Below, piece after piece: positions 26,925 to 37,624 of a DNA stretch of 64,000 nucleotides (position 1 is the first letter of the stretch; each line of letters begins with the position of its first letter). A program made the translations under genes and the position numbers. Location: assembly GCA_902702965.1 (NCBI GenBank), contig CACRXP010000417.1, positions 310,721-374,720 of the forward strand. Reading direction: 5' to 3'. Under the pieces are notes generated by a model. That model saw only the letters and a list, made by a program, of their open reading frames with translations, ran no database searches and was not told where the DNA came from. This stretch comes from Spirometra erinaceieuropaei. Its lineage: Eukaryota; Platyhelminthes; Cestoda; Diphyllobothriidea; Diphyllobothriidae.

Positions 26925-26995
26925 ACTTGGGTAAAATGCAGACGTGTCTCGCGCTTTCCGAGGTACAATTTAACTCTCTTTACCCAAGTATTGCA
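26925..26995. repeat. Short hairpin with TTGGGTAAA ends (left)
   Basis: Begins 'acttgggtaaaatgcag' and ends 'ctctttacccaagta', giving imperfect terminal inverted repeats of about 11 bases around a core of about 45 bases. The same element is at 52,397-52,475 in the right arm. It could be a miniature inverted-repeat element or a conserved structured segment; the evidence is only the inverted ends. Confidence 0.4.
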
Positions 26996-27134
26996 CAATA
27001 AACATGCATAGCATGTGTTGCACTGCGTAAGAAGAAGTTACGGTGCCTACAGAAGGGTGGCGGCAAAGATCTGCTTATATTAACGTAGTATTGTTTATGG
27101 CCTGCAGGTCTTAGCTAACAGACGATAATTGTAA

Positions 27135-27384
27135 TCAACAACTTTGCATTCCAGGGTTGCGAAATGTCTTATAACAGTAAGCAGAAGACGAGGTTGCGAG
27201 CAAACGAAGCTTTAGAGAAATTCTCTTTGGGCCAGTACAGTTATATGAGAACGGTGTCAACGATAAGAAAAATGGATGAACGTTCGCCTTAAAACACAGG
27301 CTGGGGGTGGAACAAAATCTGCACATCTGACGTGCATGGTAATCTTCTCGCTAGATGTCTCATAACGTTTTAAGACTTTCCGGT
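27135..27384 (-). repeat. Inverted copy of Penelope 3' region
   Basis: On the minus strand, 'cccagcctgtgttttaaggc', 'cttatcgttgaca' and 'tataactgtactggccc' match the sequence downstream of the endonuclease at 28,080-28,190 on the plus strand. Part of the element's 3' region is therefore present in reverse at its 5' side. Inverted or direct pseudo-LTR arrangements are known for Penelope-like elements. The right arm has the same arrangement (51,061-51,216). Confidence 0.65.
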
Positions 27385-28006
27385 TACCGAGGCAGTTGAG
27401 CACGTCTGCGAATTTTAGTAAACCAGCCAGCAGGAAATAGGAATTCCAACGAAGACACCCGTCATACTAACTGCCGAAAAGAAAACTCTGTTCCTTAACG
27501 TCCCTTTTCAAGGGGACGCCGCGAGTGAACTCATAAGTAGACGTCTTGATCAAGCTGTCTCGCAAAAATTCCCAGCAGCAACGGCTCAACTATCATTCTC
27601 TTCTAACCCTTTTTTACGCGGAGAAGGTTAGGATAAGTTGCCACCACAGACCCACTCAGTGTGCATCTTTTCCATCACTTGCTCCTGTGGAGCAGGTTAT
27701 ATTGGCCGCACGAGTTGGCGCTTATTCGAGAAAATACAGGATCACCTCCCGTTATGACTGGAAAAAGGAGAAACGAGGAGCATTAGCAGCATCATTCTCG
27801 CGCATGTTGTCGATTCCGGATATCACGTAGACACCAACGAAGCTTGTCTTGTGGTTTATAAGGTCGCATCGAGCTATCTGGAGCTATTAAGCAAGCGTCC
27901 GTTGGCAATAGGAGAAGCGACCGCCATCAGTTTACGAAAGCCAACCTTATGTGCACAGACGAACCGCGTTCGGGCTCCGTGCCTACAGTGGTCGAAGGTC
28001 GACTAA
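27385..28006 (+). pseudogene. Penelope-like retroelement relic (RT fragment plus GIY-YIG)
   Basis: The translation starts with a short RT-upstream piece (VTEAVEHV, to about 27,457). It then jumps, by deletion of the RT core, to the RT-endonuclease linker from about 27,470 (AEKKTLFLNVPFQGD). After the in-frame stop TAG at 27,629 comes the endonuclease: SITCSCGAGYIGRTSWRLFE, then KIQDHLP, a second in-frame stop TGA at 27,755, and a C-terminal stretch with EATAISLRKPTLCAQ ending at TAA 28,004. CxCGxxYIGxT followed by xxxDH/EH is the Penelope form of the GIY-YIG nuclease. Two stops and the missing RT core make it inactive. The partner copy at 50,130-51,060 keeps the RT core. Confidence 0.85.
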
Positions 28007-28465
28007 CGCTGCGACTGTCCGCGCCCTTTAACTCTCACCCCCCTTGAGAGTGACCGCTATAACTCCTCCGCCACTCGCCATTTTCCCACCCAACCTGTGT
28101 TTTAAGGCAAATTTTTATCGGTTTCTCTTATCGCTGACATGTTTTACTTCTACCCCGTTCCAATATAACTGCACTGGCCCGGCGAGAATTTATCGATGTA
28201 TGCCCTTCACGTCGCCTTATGCTAACTTTATTTTCATTATTCCTGTTCAGGTTCTTGCGCCGAGATGGCCGTGATGTGCGGCACCTTTTGCCAGATGACC
28301 GTGCACTGTTTTATTAAAAATAATTGCTCGGGACAGCATGATACATTTCAAGAATTCCAGAGACCATGTAATAATAGGAACCAAGGAGTGTGCTCTACAA
28401 ATAAGGAAATGCAATCGCTGGCAGAAACTGTGTTTCCGGATGCCGATTTCCTGACAGAGTAATTA
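28007..28465 (+). other. Penelope 3' region and adjoining unassigned sequence
   Basis: The part from about 28,080 to 28,190 is the sense copy of the segment inverted at 27,135-27,330. Beyond it a 66-codon frame (28,265-28,462) rich in Cys, Asn and Gln has no recognised relative. It is followed by a short AT run near 28,468. This stretch is absent from the right arm because of a shared deletion. Confidence 0.5.
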
Positions 28466-28942
28466 ATATATATATATCAAGTTGATGTGGACAATCATCC
28501 AAAAGAAGGTAGTTGGTGCCAAATTTAATGAAACCCTTGACATAACTTTGGCCGAGAAACATTTAAAGCAAATTTTACAGACAAATGTATGCATTTTATT
28601 CTGTTTATCTGACCCTTACTAAAAGAGTCTAATTGCTATTTAAATGTCGACTCCGCAGGATAGGTTCGTGAATATGTACATCATATTCATGAGAAGATCT
28701 AAGCTAATCAGTTAAATGTCCTGTTTATACTTGAGTTAACATTGATGAACATTATTTCTGCCACCATAAAAATTTTGGCATGGGTTCAACCTACAAAGTT
28801 GCAAAATGAAGTTGATGGCATGAATAACATGCAACACGACGACTGAATTTTAAATGACTGAACAAAAACATCTAGCGCCACCTAAAACGAGCTTTCTCAA
28901 CAGAAAAATACATTTTCTATTTGCTCTTCAACGAAATCATAC
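28466..28942. other. Unassigned DNA deleted from the paralogous copies
   Basis: No gene or family is recognised. In both the right arm and the second left unit, everything from 27,712 to 28,942 is missing, with the Penelope YIG codons joined directly to block A. Confidence 0.5.
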
Positions 28943-30511
28943 ATAATTGCATGCAAAACAACAGAAACCGATGATCAGGCGACTCGCTGCGTCATCGTCA
29001 TCGAGTGCTTATTTTTTCTTAATTTCTCGACAGGAAAAACCCCTAACCAAACCAGTTGTCGCCGAACTGAAGGCCGATTTTTCAGGTAGTTTACGCTAGA
29101 TGAGACGAAATATGTACGTTTTGTTTAAAAAAATCAAAAATATATTTTATAAAGTATTATTTATAAAACACGGTAATAATGCACGCGTACAGACTTTGTC
29201 TTAACATGCCCGTAATATGTACGCATGTCAATCGGTTCTCTAACTAACTGTGACTATTTGCTTCCTTAAAAAAACCGTACCTTAATCGGATCAGATTCTT
29301 CAAATACACGAGTTCGAAGCTTAACTGATAGAACCTCAATCGTTTGAGAATTATCGTAGTGTTTGTTTGGTCATTCTGCAGGAAAACTACTACTGCACAT
29401 TCCAACCTTAAAATATGCAAATACCACAAAATAATTACAACGAATATAAGAAGTACTTCTGCTGTTTTTACAAGGAAATGGCCAAACATTCTTAAAAAAT
29501 TGCGCCAGCGCCAAAGTAGTATATTATGCTTCTACTCAGAGATTAGATGCAGAAGGCTGACATGCATTAGCAAAAATATCCCACACATTTTTTTTTTGAG
29601 AAAACGTTTTGGACATTATTTCTTTAAATAGAGAATTGCTTACCGCAGTGCCGACTTCTGAAGCTATACATGGACGGTCATTTTTCATTTTTGATAAATT
29701 AAACATGCACTACTCAAATCTTTGCACATTTACAAAAGGTGCTTAAACACGCATCATTCAGCTGAAGGACTCCTAAACCGTCATATTATGAAGAAAAGTT
29801 TAAACACAAATTAAGGAACACAATGGACTCAGAAAACTGCAATTTGCTGTCTCGCGAAATATTAATTAATTTTTCTAAATGGACATTAAATCCTATAATA
29901 TACTTTTAGCAAGTTTCATATTTGCTACCGTATCCTACAATGCTAAAATGCACAATTTACGTAAGGATGCCGTCTTTCGAATGAGCTTTTTATTTGCCTT
30001 TGCATAAATTATCTTCCATAAAAAGTGACTCCTTTAGTATGGAGAATTTTGGAGCCTTTATAAATTCAGATGGCCTTTGTAAGAAACATAAACAAAACGT
30101 GTTTAACCCAATTAGTAGCTAAATTAGATTTTATGAGACTCTTTGGTTTAAGAAATCCTATCTTAAGGTGAATAAACGTTTGTAATTAAGAGATTTTTTG
30201 AGACTATGATATAAAAGATTATGTAGAATTGCATCAGCCCGTTTAGTAGCGCTACTTGAAGAGTGCGCTACTTGCACCAAACCCGGTGATCACACTTTGA
30301 GTTTTCTACTACCTTTTTGTAATAGCTAATGACTATTCGCACAGATGATAGTTTAAAATGCATGAGTAACGGCATGTTGGCCTTATTAATAGTCGTTGTG
30401 TGTGATCATTTTTAGAACAAAAGCATATTGTATTTAAGATAATAAATTTCACGAAGTCTTAGATTGCTAGCAAAGCATAAAAATATTTTTTATCACGTGT
30501 TTTGTAAAATA
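28943..30511 (+). repeat. Block A, copy L1
   Basis: AT-rich non-coding block of about 1.57 kb, with paralogues at 33,316-34,850 (L2) and 48,558-50,129 (R, minus). From about 29,430 inward it is almost identical to R: 29,641-29,700 equals the reverse complement of 49,371-49,430 base for base. Before that point it is clearly more diverged. Open frames here do not persist in L2. Confidence 0.85.
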
Positions 30512-31452
30512 TACAGTAGATGAAATGCGTTCTCGTTTCGAAAAGATAAACTAAGTAGTGTTGTTAAACTAATCATCATACAGCAAAAATCTATAATGAT
30601 CCAGTAACCTCAGGGTATCGGCTGCATGCAAGATTTATACTCTGCAAAAAATGACTACTTCATTATTGTGCAATTTTCTCATTGGTTTTCGATGCTCTTG
30701 AAATTTCAATTATATTTCGTGGCAACCATGCATAAAAATATTTATTCTTTTACTTATTCGGTAGAAAATCACGACTTTTTTCAATTTCATACTCAAAAGA
30801 AAAGCAAAATCATGTTAAAAAAAATTTCTTATTGTGAGATTTTTTAATACCGTTAAATGGCCGTTCATGAAACGTCATGTATCTGTATTTACGAATGTGG
30901 CTTGTAAAGCTAACAATATTGCTCAAATTCACTGCTTAAATCAAATGAACCTCATATGGTTTCCTATTAACACCGCAGATAAATGCATGTAATTTTGTTA
31001 AAATTACAAGCCACATTCGTAAAAGAAGATACATGACGTTTGATGTACGGCCATTTAACAGTAATAAAAAATCTCACAATTAGACACATTTTAAAAACCG
31101 AATTATACCCCTTATTCAAAAAAATTAAAAAAACGTGGTTCTCTACCGAATTTTTAATAGAATGAATATTTTTATGTATGTTTTCCATGAAATATAATTG
31201 AATATTCAAGGGCATCAAAAATCAATGAGAAAATTGCATACTATTTAGGTAGTCATTTTTTACAGAGAATAAATCTTGCATGCAGCGGAAAAAAGTTTTT
31301 TCGTAATCTACCACACTACGGTAACTAGATCATTATATATTTATGCTGCATCGTGATTAGTTTCACAACACTACTTAATTTATCTTTTCGAAACGAGAAC
31401 GCATTTTGAAATTTTGGTTTTCCTTTCATGGGTTAGCACATCTACGGTATCT
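30512..31452. mobile_element. Foldback element FB (copy L1)
   Basis: Two inverted arms of about 420 bases meet around a loop of about 85 bases near 30,965. The stretch 30,860-30,920 ('acgaatgtggcttgtaaagc') is mirrored at 31,005-31,060. The outer ends read 'atacagtagatg' and 'catctacggtat'. The left end lacks about 30 bases that the R copy (47,585-48,557) retains. The paralogous L2 site at 34,848-34,860 lacks the element, which shows it is a discrete insertion. No transposase is present, so it would be non-autonomous. Confidence 0.8.
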
Positions 31453-32460
31453 GTATTCAGAAGGGTATCGGAAATCAATGATAACAGTTCATAACAATCC
31501 AGTAGTCATTTGGAGAGAAATAAGATTACTTAAGCCGCTAATGGGAAGCCCGTTCGAAGATGGCACCTTGCTGTAATCAGAATATCTTTGCGTTATGCCT
31601 CAAGATAATCCGTGTTATAACCCTACTTATGTACAATTTTCACCTTGAAACTGACTCTAAAATTTCGGCGAATATTTCATACGATAACATATCTACTGCC
31701 TTTATTGAGAGAAAGGTAGCGGACTCTGAGGTGTCCCAAAATTTAGTGATTTGCTACTATCCCTTGCTACTATGTTCACACGATGTTCACTTTTGATGAT
31801 AAGAACATAATCACAAGCTTCTTTGCAAATGGCTGGCAGTTACGGTTGACGATTGCAGTAGATCTGAAGGAAACAGACTGAATCGTCTTTATAATCCATT
31901 TGACATGAATGCAAAAATGTCCCTGATCATTTTGAGACACCTAAAACGTTGCGCTTAATCTTTTCCAAAAATGTTTGTGTTCATGCAAAGCATGTCTCTA
32001 ATTAACTTTCTCGGGATCAGAGTTTCGAAATTAGGCGGAATTAGACGTCGCAAATTCGTTTATCAATATTCGCCCTAGGGCACAATTACGTATTGGAGCA
32101 TTTCTTATTGAAAAAGTTTAATGAAGCGTGAAGAGTTTTGTTGGATTAGCCATGGCGTTTTTTAAATATCGGCTTTTGATTAGCGGACGTCAAACAATAA
32201 GTCTTGTATGAATCCGATAAGCGCTAGATAATCACCCAAATTATCCAATGAAAATGTATCCATTTTAAATTTTATAATTTCTTGCTTTGAGGGTAATAAC
32301 GTTCACTACTCAAATAAAGGCATTTTTGATATACGCGATCTGGCTTTATATAGCCCAGTTGATAAAATCACCGAAACATCCATAGCAATAGAACAGAAAC
32401 CAAGGACAAGTAAAATTAATAAAACCGCTTCCCATTTAAAGCATATATTGCTGTGGATGT
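31453..32460 (+). repeat. Block B, copy L1
   Basis: About 1 kb, with paralogues at 34,860-35,860 (L2), 46,583-47,584 (R, minus) and a diverged remnant at 45,181-45,750. Up to about 32,230 it closely matches R and differs clearly from L2; after about 32,250 it becomes almost identical to L2. A 78-codon frame (31,560-31,796; MAPCCNQNIFALCLK at its start) is intact here and in R but has a stop in L2. It is not recognised. Confidence 0.8.
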
Positions 32461-33283
32461 GCGTACTCATGAAATGTCAACCAAAATTTCGAAATGCGTT
32501 CTCGGTTCGGAAATATAAATTAAGTAGTGTTGTTAAACTAATCATGATGCAGCATAAATCTATAATTATTCAGATATCTCAGGGGGTCGGCTTTTGAATG
32601 AACTAATCTTCAGTTGCACGCAAAATCTATACTTTGCAAAAAATGACTAATTGTGTAGAATGCAATTTTCTCATTGATTTTTGATGCTCTTGAAAGTTCA
32701 ATTATATTTCATGAAAACATGCATGAAAATATTCATCCGTTTACATATTCGGTAGAAAATTACGTCTTCTCCCAATTTCATACTCAAAAGGAGAGTATAA
32801 TTCGGTTTTAAAAAAATCGTTTCGAACTGGCTAATAATTTTGAACCCGATTTGCTGTTACACATGCATTCAGTGTTTTACAACTACAAGCTGTATATTAT
32901 CCGTGTACGGAAACCATGCATTTCTCTACGGAGTTAAGAGGAGACCGTATGAGGTTTATACAATTAAGCCGTGGATTTGAGCAATATTGTTTACCTTACA
33001 AGCCACATTAGTAAATGCAGATACATGACGTTTCATGAACGGCCATTTAACAATATTAAAAAAAAATCTCACAAGTAAAAACCTTTTTAAAACCGAATTA
33101 TGCTCTTCTTTTGAGTATGAAATTGGTAGAAAATGTGAATTTCTACCGAATAAGTAAAGGAATGGATACTTTTATGCATTTGATCCATGAAATATAATTG
33201 AATTTTCAAGAGCATCGAAAACCAACGAGAAAATTGCACGCTAACTAAGTAGTCATTTTTTGCAGAGTAAAGATCTTGCATGC
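32461..33283. mobile_element. Foldback element FB2 (L1), right arm truncated
   Basis: Starts 'gtgcgtactcatgaaatgtc', proceeds through the FB arm and loop ('ttaagaggagaccgtatgag' near 32,935), then the inverted arm, and stops abruptly at 'cttgcatgc' (33,283). The outer part of the second arm is missing. The cut is the tandem-duplication junction, where a Penelope scrap begins. The paralogue at 35,850-36,808 keeps that second outer end, with internal loss. Confidence 0.75.
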
Positions 33284-33315
33284 TGCTCCTGTGGAGCAGG
33301 TTATATTGATCGCAC
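33284..33315 (+). pseudogene. 32-base Penelope GIY-YIG scrap
   Basis: 'tgctcctgtggagcaggtta' and the following 'tattgatcgcac' match the CSCGAGYIGR codons at 27,680-27,711 and 50,130-50,162. It joins block A exactly as in the right arm ('cgcac' then 'ataattt'). It is the marker of a tandem-duplication junction. Confidence 0.85.
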
Positions 33316-34848
33316 ATAATTTCATGCAAAACAAGAGAAACCGATGATCAGGCGACTCTCAACGTCAGCGTTGTCGAGTGCTTATTTGTTCTTAATTTCT
33401 TGACAGGCAAAAGCCCTTTACCAAACCATGTGTCGCCGAAATGAAGACCGCTTTTTCAGGTCGTTTAAGCTAGATAAGGCGAAATATGTGCATTCCGTTT
33501 TCAAAATTCAAAAATATTTTTTTAAAAGTATGATTTGTAAAACACGGTAATAGTACACACTTAAAAACATTTGTCTTTACATACGCGCAATATGTGCGCA
33601 TGTCAATCGGTTCTATAACTAACTCTGACTGTTTGCATCTTTAAAAAATCGCGCTTTAATCGGGTCAGATTCTTCAAATACTCGAGTTCGAAGCTTAACT
33701 GATAGAACCTCAATCGTTTGAGAATTATCCTAGTGTTTGTTTGTTTGGTCATTCTGCAGTACATCTATTACTGCACATTCCAACCTTAAAATATGCAAAT
33801 ACCACAAAATTAATACAGTGAATATTAAAAGTACACTGCTGTCTTTTACGAGGAAATGACTAAACATTCTTAAAAAATTGCGTCAGTGCCAAAATCATAT
33901 ATTATGTCCCCACTCAGAGAGTAGATGCAGTAGGTTGACATGCATTAGCAAAAATATCTCCCAAATTATTTTTTAGGAGAAAACGTTTTCGACGTTATTT
34001 CTTTAAACACAGAATTGCTTATCGCAGTGTTGACTTTTAAAGCTTTACATGGACGGTCATATTTCATTTTTAATAAAGTAAACATGCACTACGGAAATCC
34101 ATGCAAATTTAAAAGAGGCGCTTAAACACGCACATTGCTTTAAGCGAGTGATAATGGACCCTGAAAACCGCAATTCCTTATCTGGTGAAATATTACCTAG
34201 TATTTTCACATGGACATTAAAATTTAAAATATAATTTTGCAAGTTTTTTATTTATTACCGCATCCCGCAATGTTAAAATGCACAACTAACGTAAGGAAGC
34301 GTGCTTTCGAACGAGCTACTTACTTGCCTTCTGCATAAATTACCTTCTATAAATAGTGAATCCTTTAGTACGGAGTATTTTATTGCCTTTATAAATTCAG
34401 ATGGCCTTTGTAGAAAACAGAGTCAAAAACGTGTTTAACCCCCTTTAGTAGCAAATATAGATTTTGTGAGACTGTTTGCTTAAAGTAATCCTATCTTATG
34501 TTGAATAAACGTTTCTTATTATGAGATTTTTGAGATCATGATATGTAAGATTATGTAGAATTGCATCAGCCCGTTTAGTGGCGCTACTTAAAGAGTGCAC
34601 AACCTGAACCAAACCCGGGGATCAAACTTTGAGTTCTGTACAACGTTTTCGTAAATCGAATGACTATTCGCACAGATGATAGTTTAAAATGCATGAGTAT
34701 CTGCATGTTGGCCTTATAAATAGTCGCTAAGTGTAATCGTTTATTTTAAAAACCAAAACATATTCTTTTTAGGATATGAAATTTCACGAAGACTTACATT
34801 TCTAGGCAATTATTGAAAAAAATTTCTTAAGCATGTGTTTTGTAAAAT
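33316..34848 (+). repeat. Block A, copy L2
   Basis: A paralogue of 28,943-30,511. Its first part matches the right-arm copy best: 33,585-33,644 equals the reverse complement of 49,801-49,860 base for base. Its remainder is clearly more diverged from both other copies. It runs directly into block B with no foldback element between, preserving the empty site. Confidence 0.85.
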
Positions 34849-35849
34849 AAATGTGTATCTATAGGGGTATCGGAAATCAATGGGAACAGTACATACCTTT
34901 CAGCAGTCATTTGAAAAGAAAGAGCTACCCTGGGGCGGCTAATAGGAAGCCAGTTCGAAGATTGCACCTTGCTGTAATCTGAATATTTTTACGTTATGTC
35001 TTGAGATAATCCGTGTTATAACTCTACTTAAGTACATTTTTCACCCTGAAACAGATTCTAAAATTTCCGCTTATATTTCATAAGATAACATATCTACTGC
35101 CTTTATTGAGAGAAAGGTAGCGGACTCTGAGGTGGCCAAAAATTTAGTGATTTGCTACTATCCCTGGCTACTATGTTTACACAATGTTCACTTTGGATGA
35201 TAAGATAATTATCAGAGTCTTCTATGCAAACGGCTGGCAGTTACGGTTGACGATTGCAGTAGATCTGAAGGAAACAGACTGAATCGACTTTATAATCCAT
35301 TTGACATGAATGCAAAAATGTCCCTGATCATTTCGAGACACCTAACAAGTTTCGCTTAATCCGTTCCAGAAAATGTTCGTGTTCATGCAAAGCATGTCTC
35401 CACTTAACTTTTTCGGGATCAGAGTTTCGAAATTACGCGGAATTAGACGTTGCAATTTCGTTTATTAATAATCGACCATAGGCCCAGTTACGTATGGGTG
35501 CATATCTTATTAAAGAAGATTAATAAAACGTGAAGAGTTTCGTTGGGTTAGTCTTCTCGTATTTAAAATTCGGCTTTTGGTTAGCGCGCGTCAAGCAATA
35601 AGTCTTGTATGAATCGGGTAAGGGCTAGATAATCACACAAATTGTCCAATGAAAATGTATCCATTTTAAATTTTATAATTTCTTGCTTTGAGGGTAATAA
35701 CGTTCACTACTCAAATAAAGGCATTTTTGATATACGCGATCTGGCTTTATATGGCCCAGTTGATAAAATCACCGAAACATCCATAGCAATAGAACAGAAA
35801 CTAAGGACAAGTAAAATTAATAAAACCGCTTCCCATTTAAAGCATATAT
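34849..35849 (+). repeat. Block B, copy L2
   Basis: Collinear with 31,453-32,460. The first 780 bases or so differ from L1 at many positions. From about 35,650 onward the two become almost identical. The frame starting near 35,642 (118 codons, running on into FB2) includes SIAIEQKLRTSKINK, which is also recognisable in the diverged remnant at 45.2 kb. Confidence 0.8.
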
Positions 35850-36808
35850 TGCTGTGGATGTGCGTACTCATGAAATATCAACCAAAATTTCGAAATGCGT
35901 TCTCGGTTCGGAAATATAAATTAAGTAGTGTTGTTAAACTAATCATGATGCAGCATAAATCTATAATTATTCAGATATCTCAGGGGGTCGGCTTTTGAAT
36001 GAACTAATCTTCAGTTGCACGCAAAATCTATACTTTGCAAAAAATGACTAATTGTGTAGAATGCAATTTTCTCATTGATTTTTGATGCTCTTGAAAGTTC
36101 AATTATATTTCATGAAAACATGCATGAAAATATTCATCCGTTTACATATTCGGTAGAAAATTACGTCTTCTCCCAATTTCATACTCAAAAGGAGAGTATA
36201 ATTCGGTTTTAAAAAAATCGTTTCGAACTGGCTAATAATTTTGAACCCGATTTGCTGTTACACATGCATTCAGTGTTTTACAACTACAAGCTGTATATTA
36301 TCCGTGTACGGAAACCATGCATTTCTCTACGGAGTTAAGAGGAGACCGTATGAGGTTCATACAATTGAGCCGTGGATTTGAGCAATATTGTTTACCTTAC
36401 AAGCCACATTAGTAAATGCAGATACATGACGTTTCATGAACGGCCATTTAACAATATAAAAAAAATCTCACAAGTAAAAACCTTTTTAAAACCGAATTAT
36501 ACTCTTCTTTCGAGTATGAAATTGGTAGAAAATGTAATTTTCTACCGCATAAGTAAAGGATTGAATACATTTATGCATTTGATCCATGAAATATAATTGA
36601 ATTTTGAAGGGCATCGTAAACCAATGAGAAAATTGCATACTAATTATGTAGTCATTTTTGCCGAGTAAAGATCTTGCATGCAGGCGAAGATAAGTTATTT
36701 CGAAAGCAGACACCCTTAGGTAACTGGAACAATATAGATTTAGGCTGCATTATGATGCGTTTTACAAACATTTTGTTGAAATTTCATGAATTATCACAGC
36801 TATTGTAA
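35850..36808. mobile_element. Foldback element FB2 (L2)
   Basis: Outer start 'tgtgcgtactcatgaaatat' after 'catatattgctg'; inverted second arm with outer end 'catgaattatcacagctatt'. The second arm has lost about 60 bases around the 'aaacgagaacgc' landmark. The remnant at 45,181-45,194 in the right arm is the matching empty site. Confidence 0.75.
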
Positions 36809-36950
36809 GTTTTTTTCAAAAACATTCGTCGGTTCCTTCGGGGCAGTGAAAAAGCGCAACAAACCTTCTGGTTTCCTCTTTGAGAAAGGACGGGGTCGTG
36901 GGCATGTGTCAGCAGTCGCTCGCTGGAAATTCATCTTAGTAACTCTATAG
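36809..36950 (+). pseudogene. Conserved open segment, possible exon relic (left)
   Basis: The frame reads FSKTFVGSFGAVKKRNK, then PSGFLFEKGRGRGHVS and AVARWKF, ending at TAG 36,948. The right arm (45,082-45,270, minus) has the same frame without gaps: FQKLVASFGAVTKRNK, then HSSFFFEKLRGREHVS. Several differences are at third codon positions (aaa/aag, gaa/gag, cac/cat). On the left the frame is cut by FB2 just upstream; on the right it is continuous with block B. Not recognised; coding history is inferred. Confidence 0.35.
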
Positions 36951-37527
36951 AGTTTGTTAGCAATGTTCTAACAATTTTCTAGGCTCAGAGTCATTGTCAT
37001 ACAAAGGCTGATTTTAGCATCCTATTACCAATTTATGACTGCAAATGTTAGGCATACATCATTCAAAAATTTAATTTAGTCCACATTGTTGTGCAGGTGG
37101 TGATGACATTCAGGTCAGTGGATTTGTCAAAGCCTAAACTTAGTTGGTACTCAGTGCCTTCCAGACTTTTCTGATTTTTGTATCGAAAGTAGTAACAGAT
37201 CGACCGCTGTCTGATTTAAGTGGTTATTATAGTTGACTGACAATAAACTTAGCACATTTATTAACCAGAATGTTCATCCTTGCATATTACGGATAGTTTA
37301 GAGGCGTCCTACGTCCTAAACATGATGTCAAATTCCTTGGTTGGTTTTTAATAAGATCAAAATTAACATTTTAACAACATTGTGCTCATATCATTTTCCT
37401 GTGTGCTTCTACTAGTTGGACTTGAAAGAGGGTCCATAAGGTACAACGGAACGAGTGAGTTCCGCAAGAACTATCAGTTAGCGTTCTTCTACCATCAAAT
37501 ATTCCAGATCGAAATCCACAGAGCAAC

Positions 37528-37624
37528 GAGCTCGTGGCTCAGTGGTTCGAGGCGTCGGACTTCTAACTAACAGGTCGCGCGTTCGAGCATCGGGTGTTCC
37601 ACACTTCGGGGTTGGGTATGACTG
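37528..37624 (+). mobile_element. SINE head at inner end of left arm (truncated)
   Basis: tRNA-like head with A box 'cgtggctcagtggttcgagg' and B box 'gcgcgttcgagcatc', then 'gtgttccacacttcggggtt'. It stops at 'tatgactg' (37,624), where homology to the right arm ends. The right-arm copy (43,321-43,534) continues for another 110 bases of SINE tail. The inner boundary of the inverted repeat therefore falls inside this SINE. Confidence 0.8.

Larger units (their letters stand above)
13715..37624 (+). repeat. Left arm of giant inverted duplication
   Basis: The arm is the reverse complement of 43,434-64,000 in collinear order. Anchor pairs read directly: 13,715-14,483 with 63,237-64,000; 18,700-18,960 with 61,850-62,105; 19,860-20,050 with 61,150-61,340; 20,874-21,055 with 60,155-60,335; 21,600-21,680 with 58,240-58,330; 23,530-23,700 with 55,660-55,870; 27,300-27,390 with 51,040-51,120; 31,000-32,200 with 46,830-48,040; 37,090-37,624 with 43,434-43,915. 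Most of the arm has clear substitutions and indels. The 29-32 kb block is far closer to its partner than the rest. The outer end may lie left of 13,715. Confidence 0.93.

Noticed and set aside
31560..31796. 78-codon frame of block B as an active gene
   Set aside because: It is intact in L1 and R only because those copies are nearly identical; L2 has an in-frame stop and the frame has no recognisable domain.
28943..36808. CRISPR-like or satellite array
   Set aside because: Repeated units are kilobase-sized composite blocks with transposon insertions, not short regularly spaced repeats.
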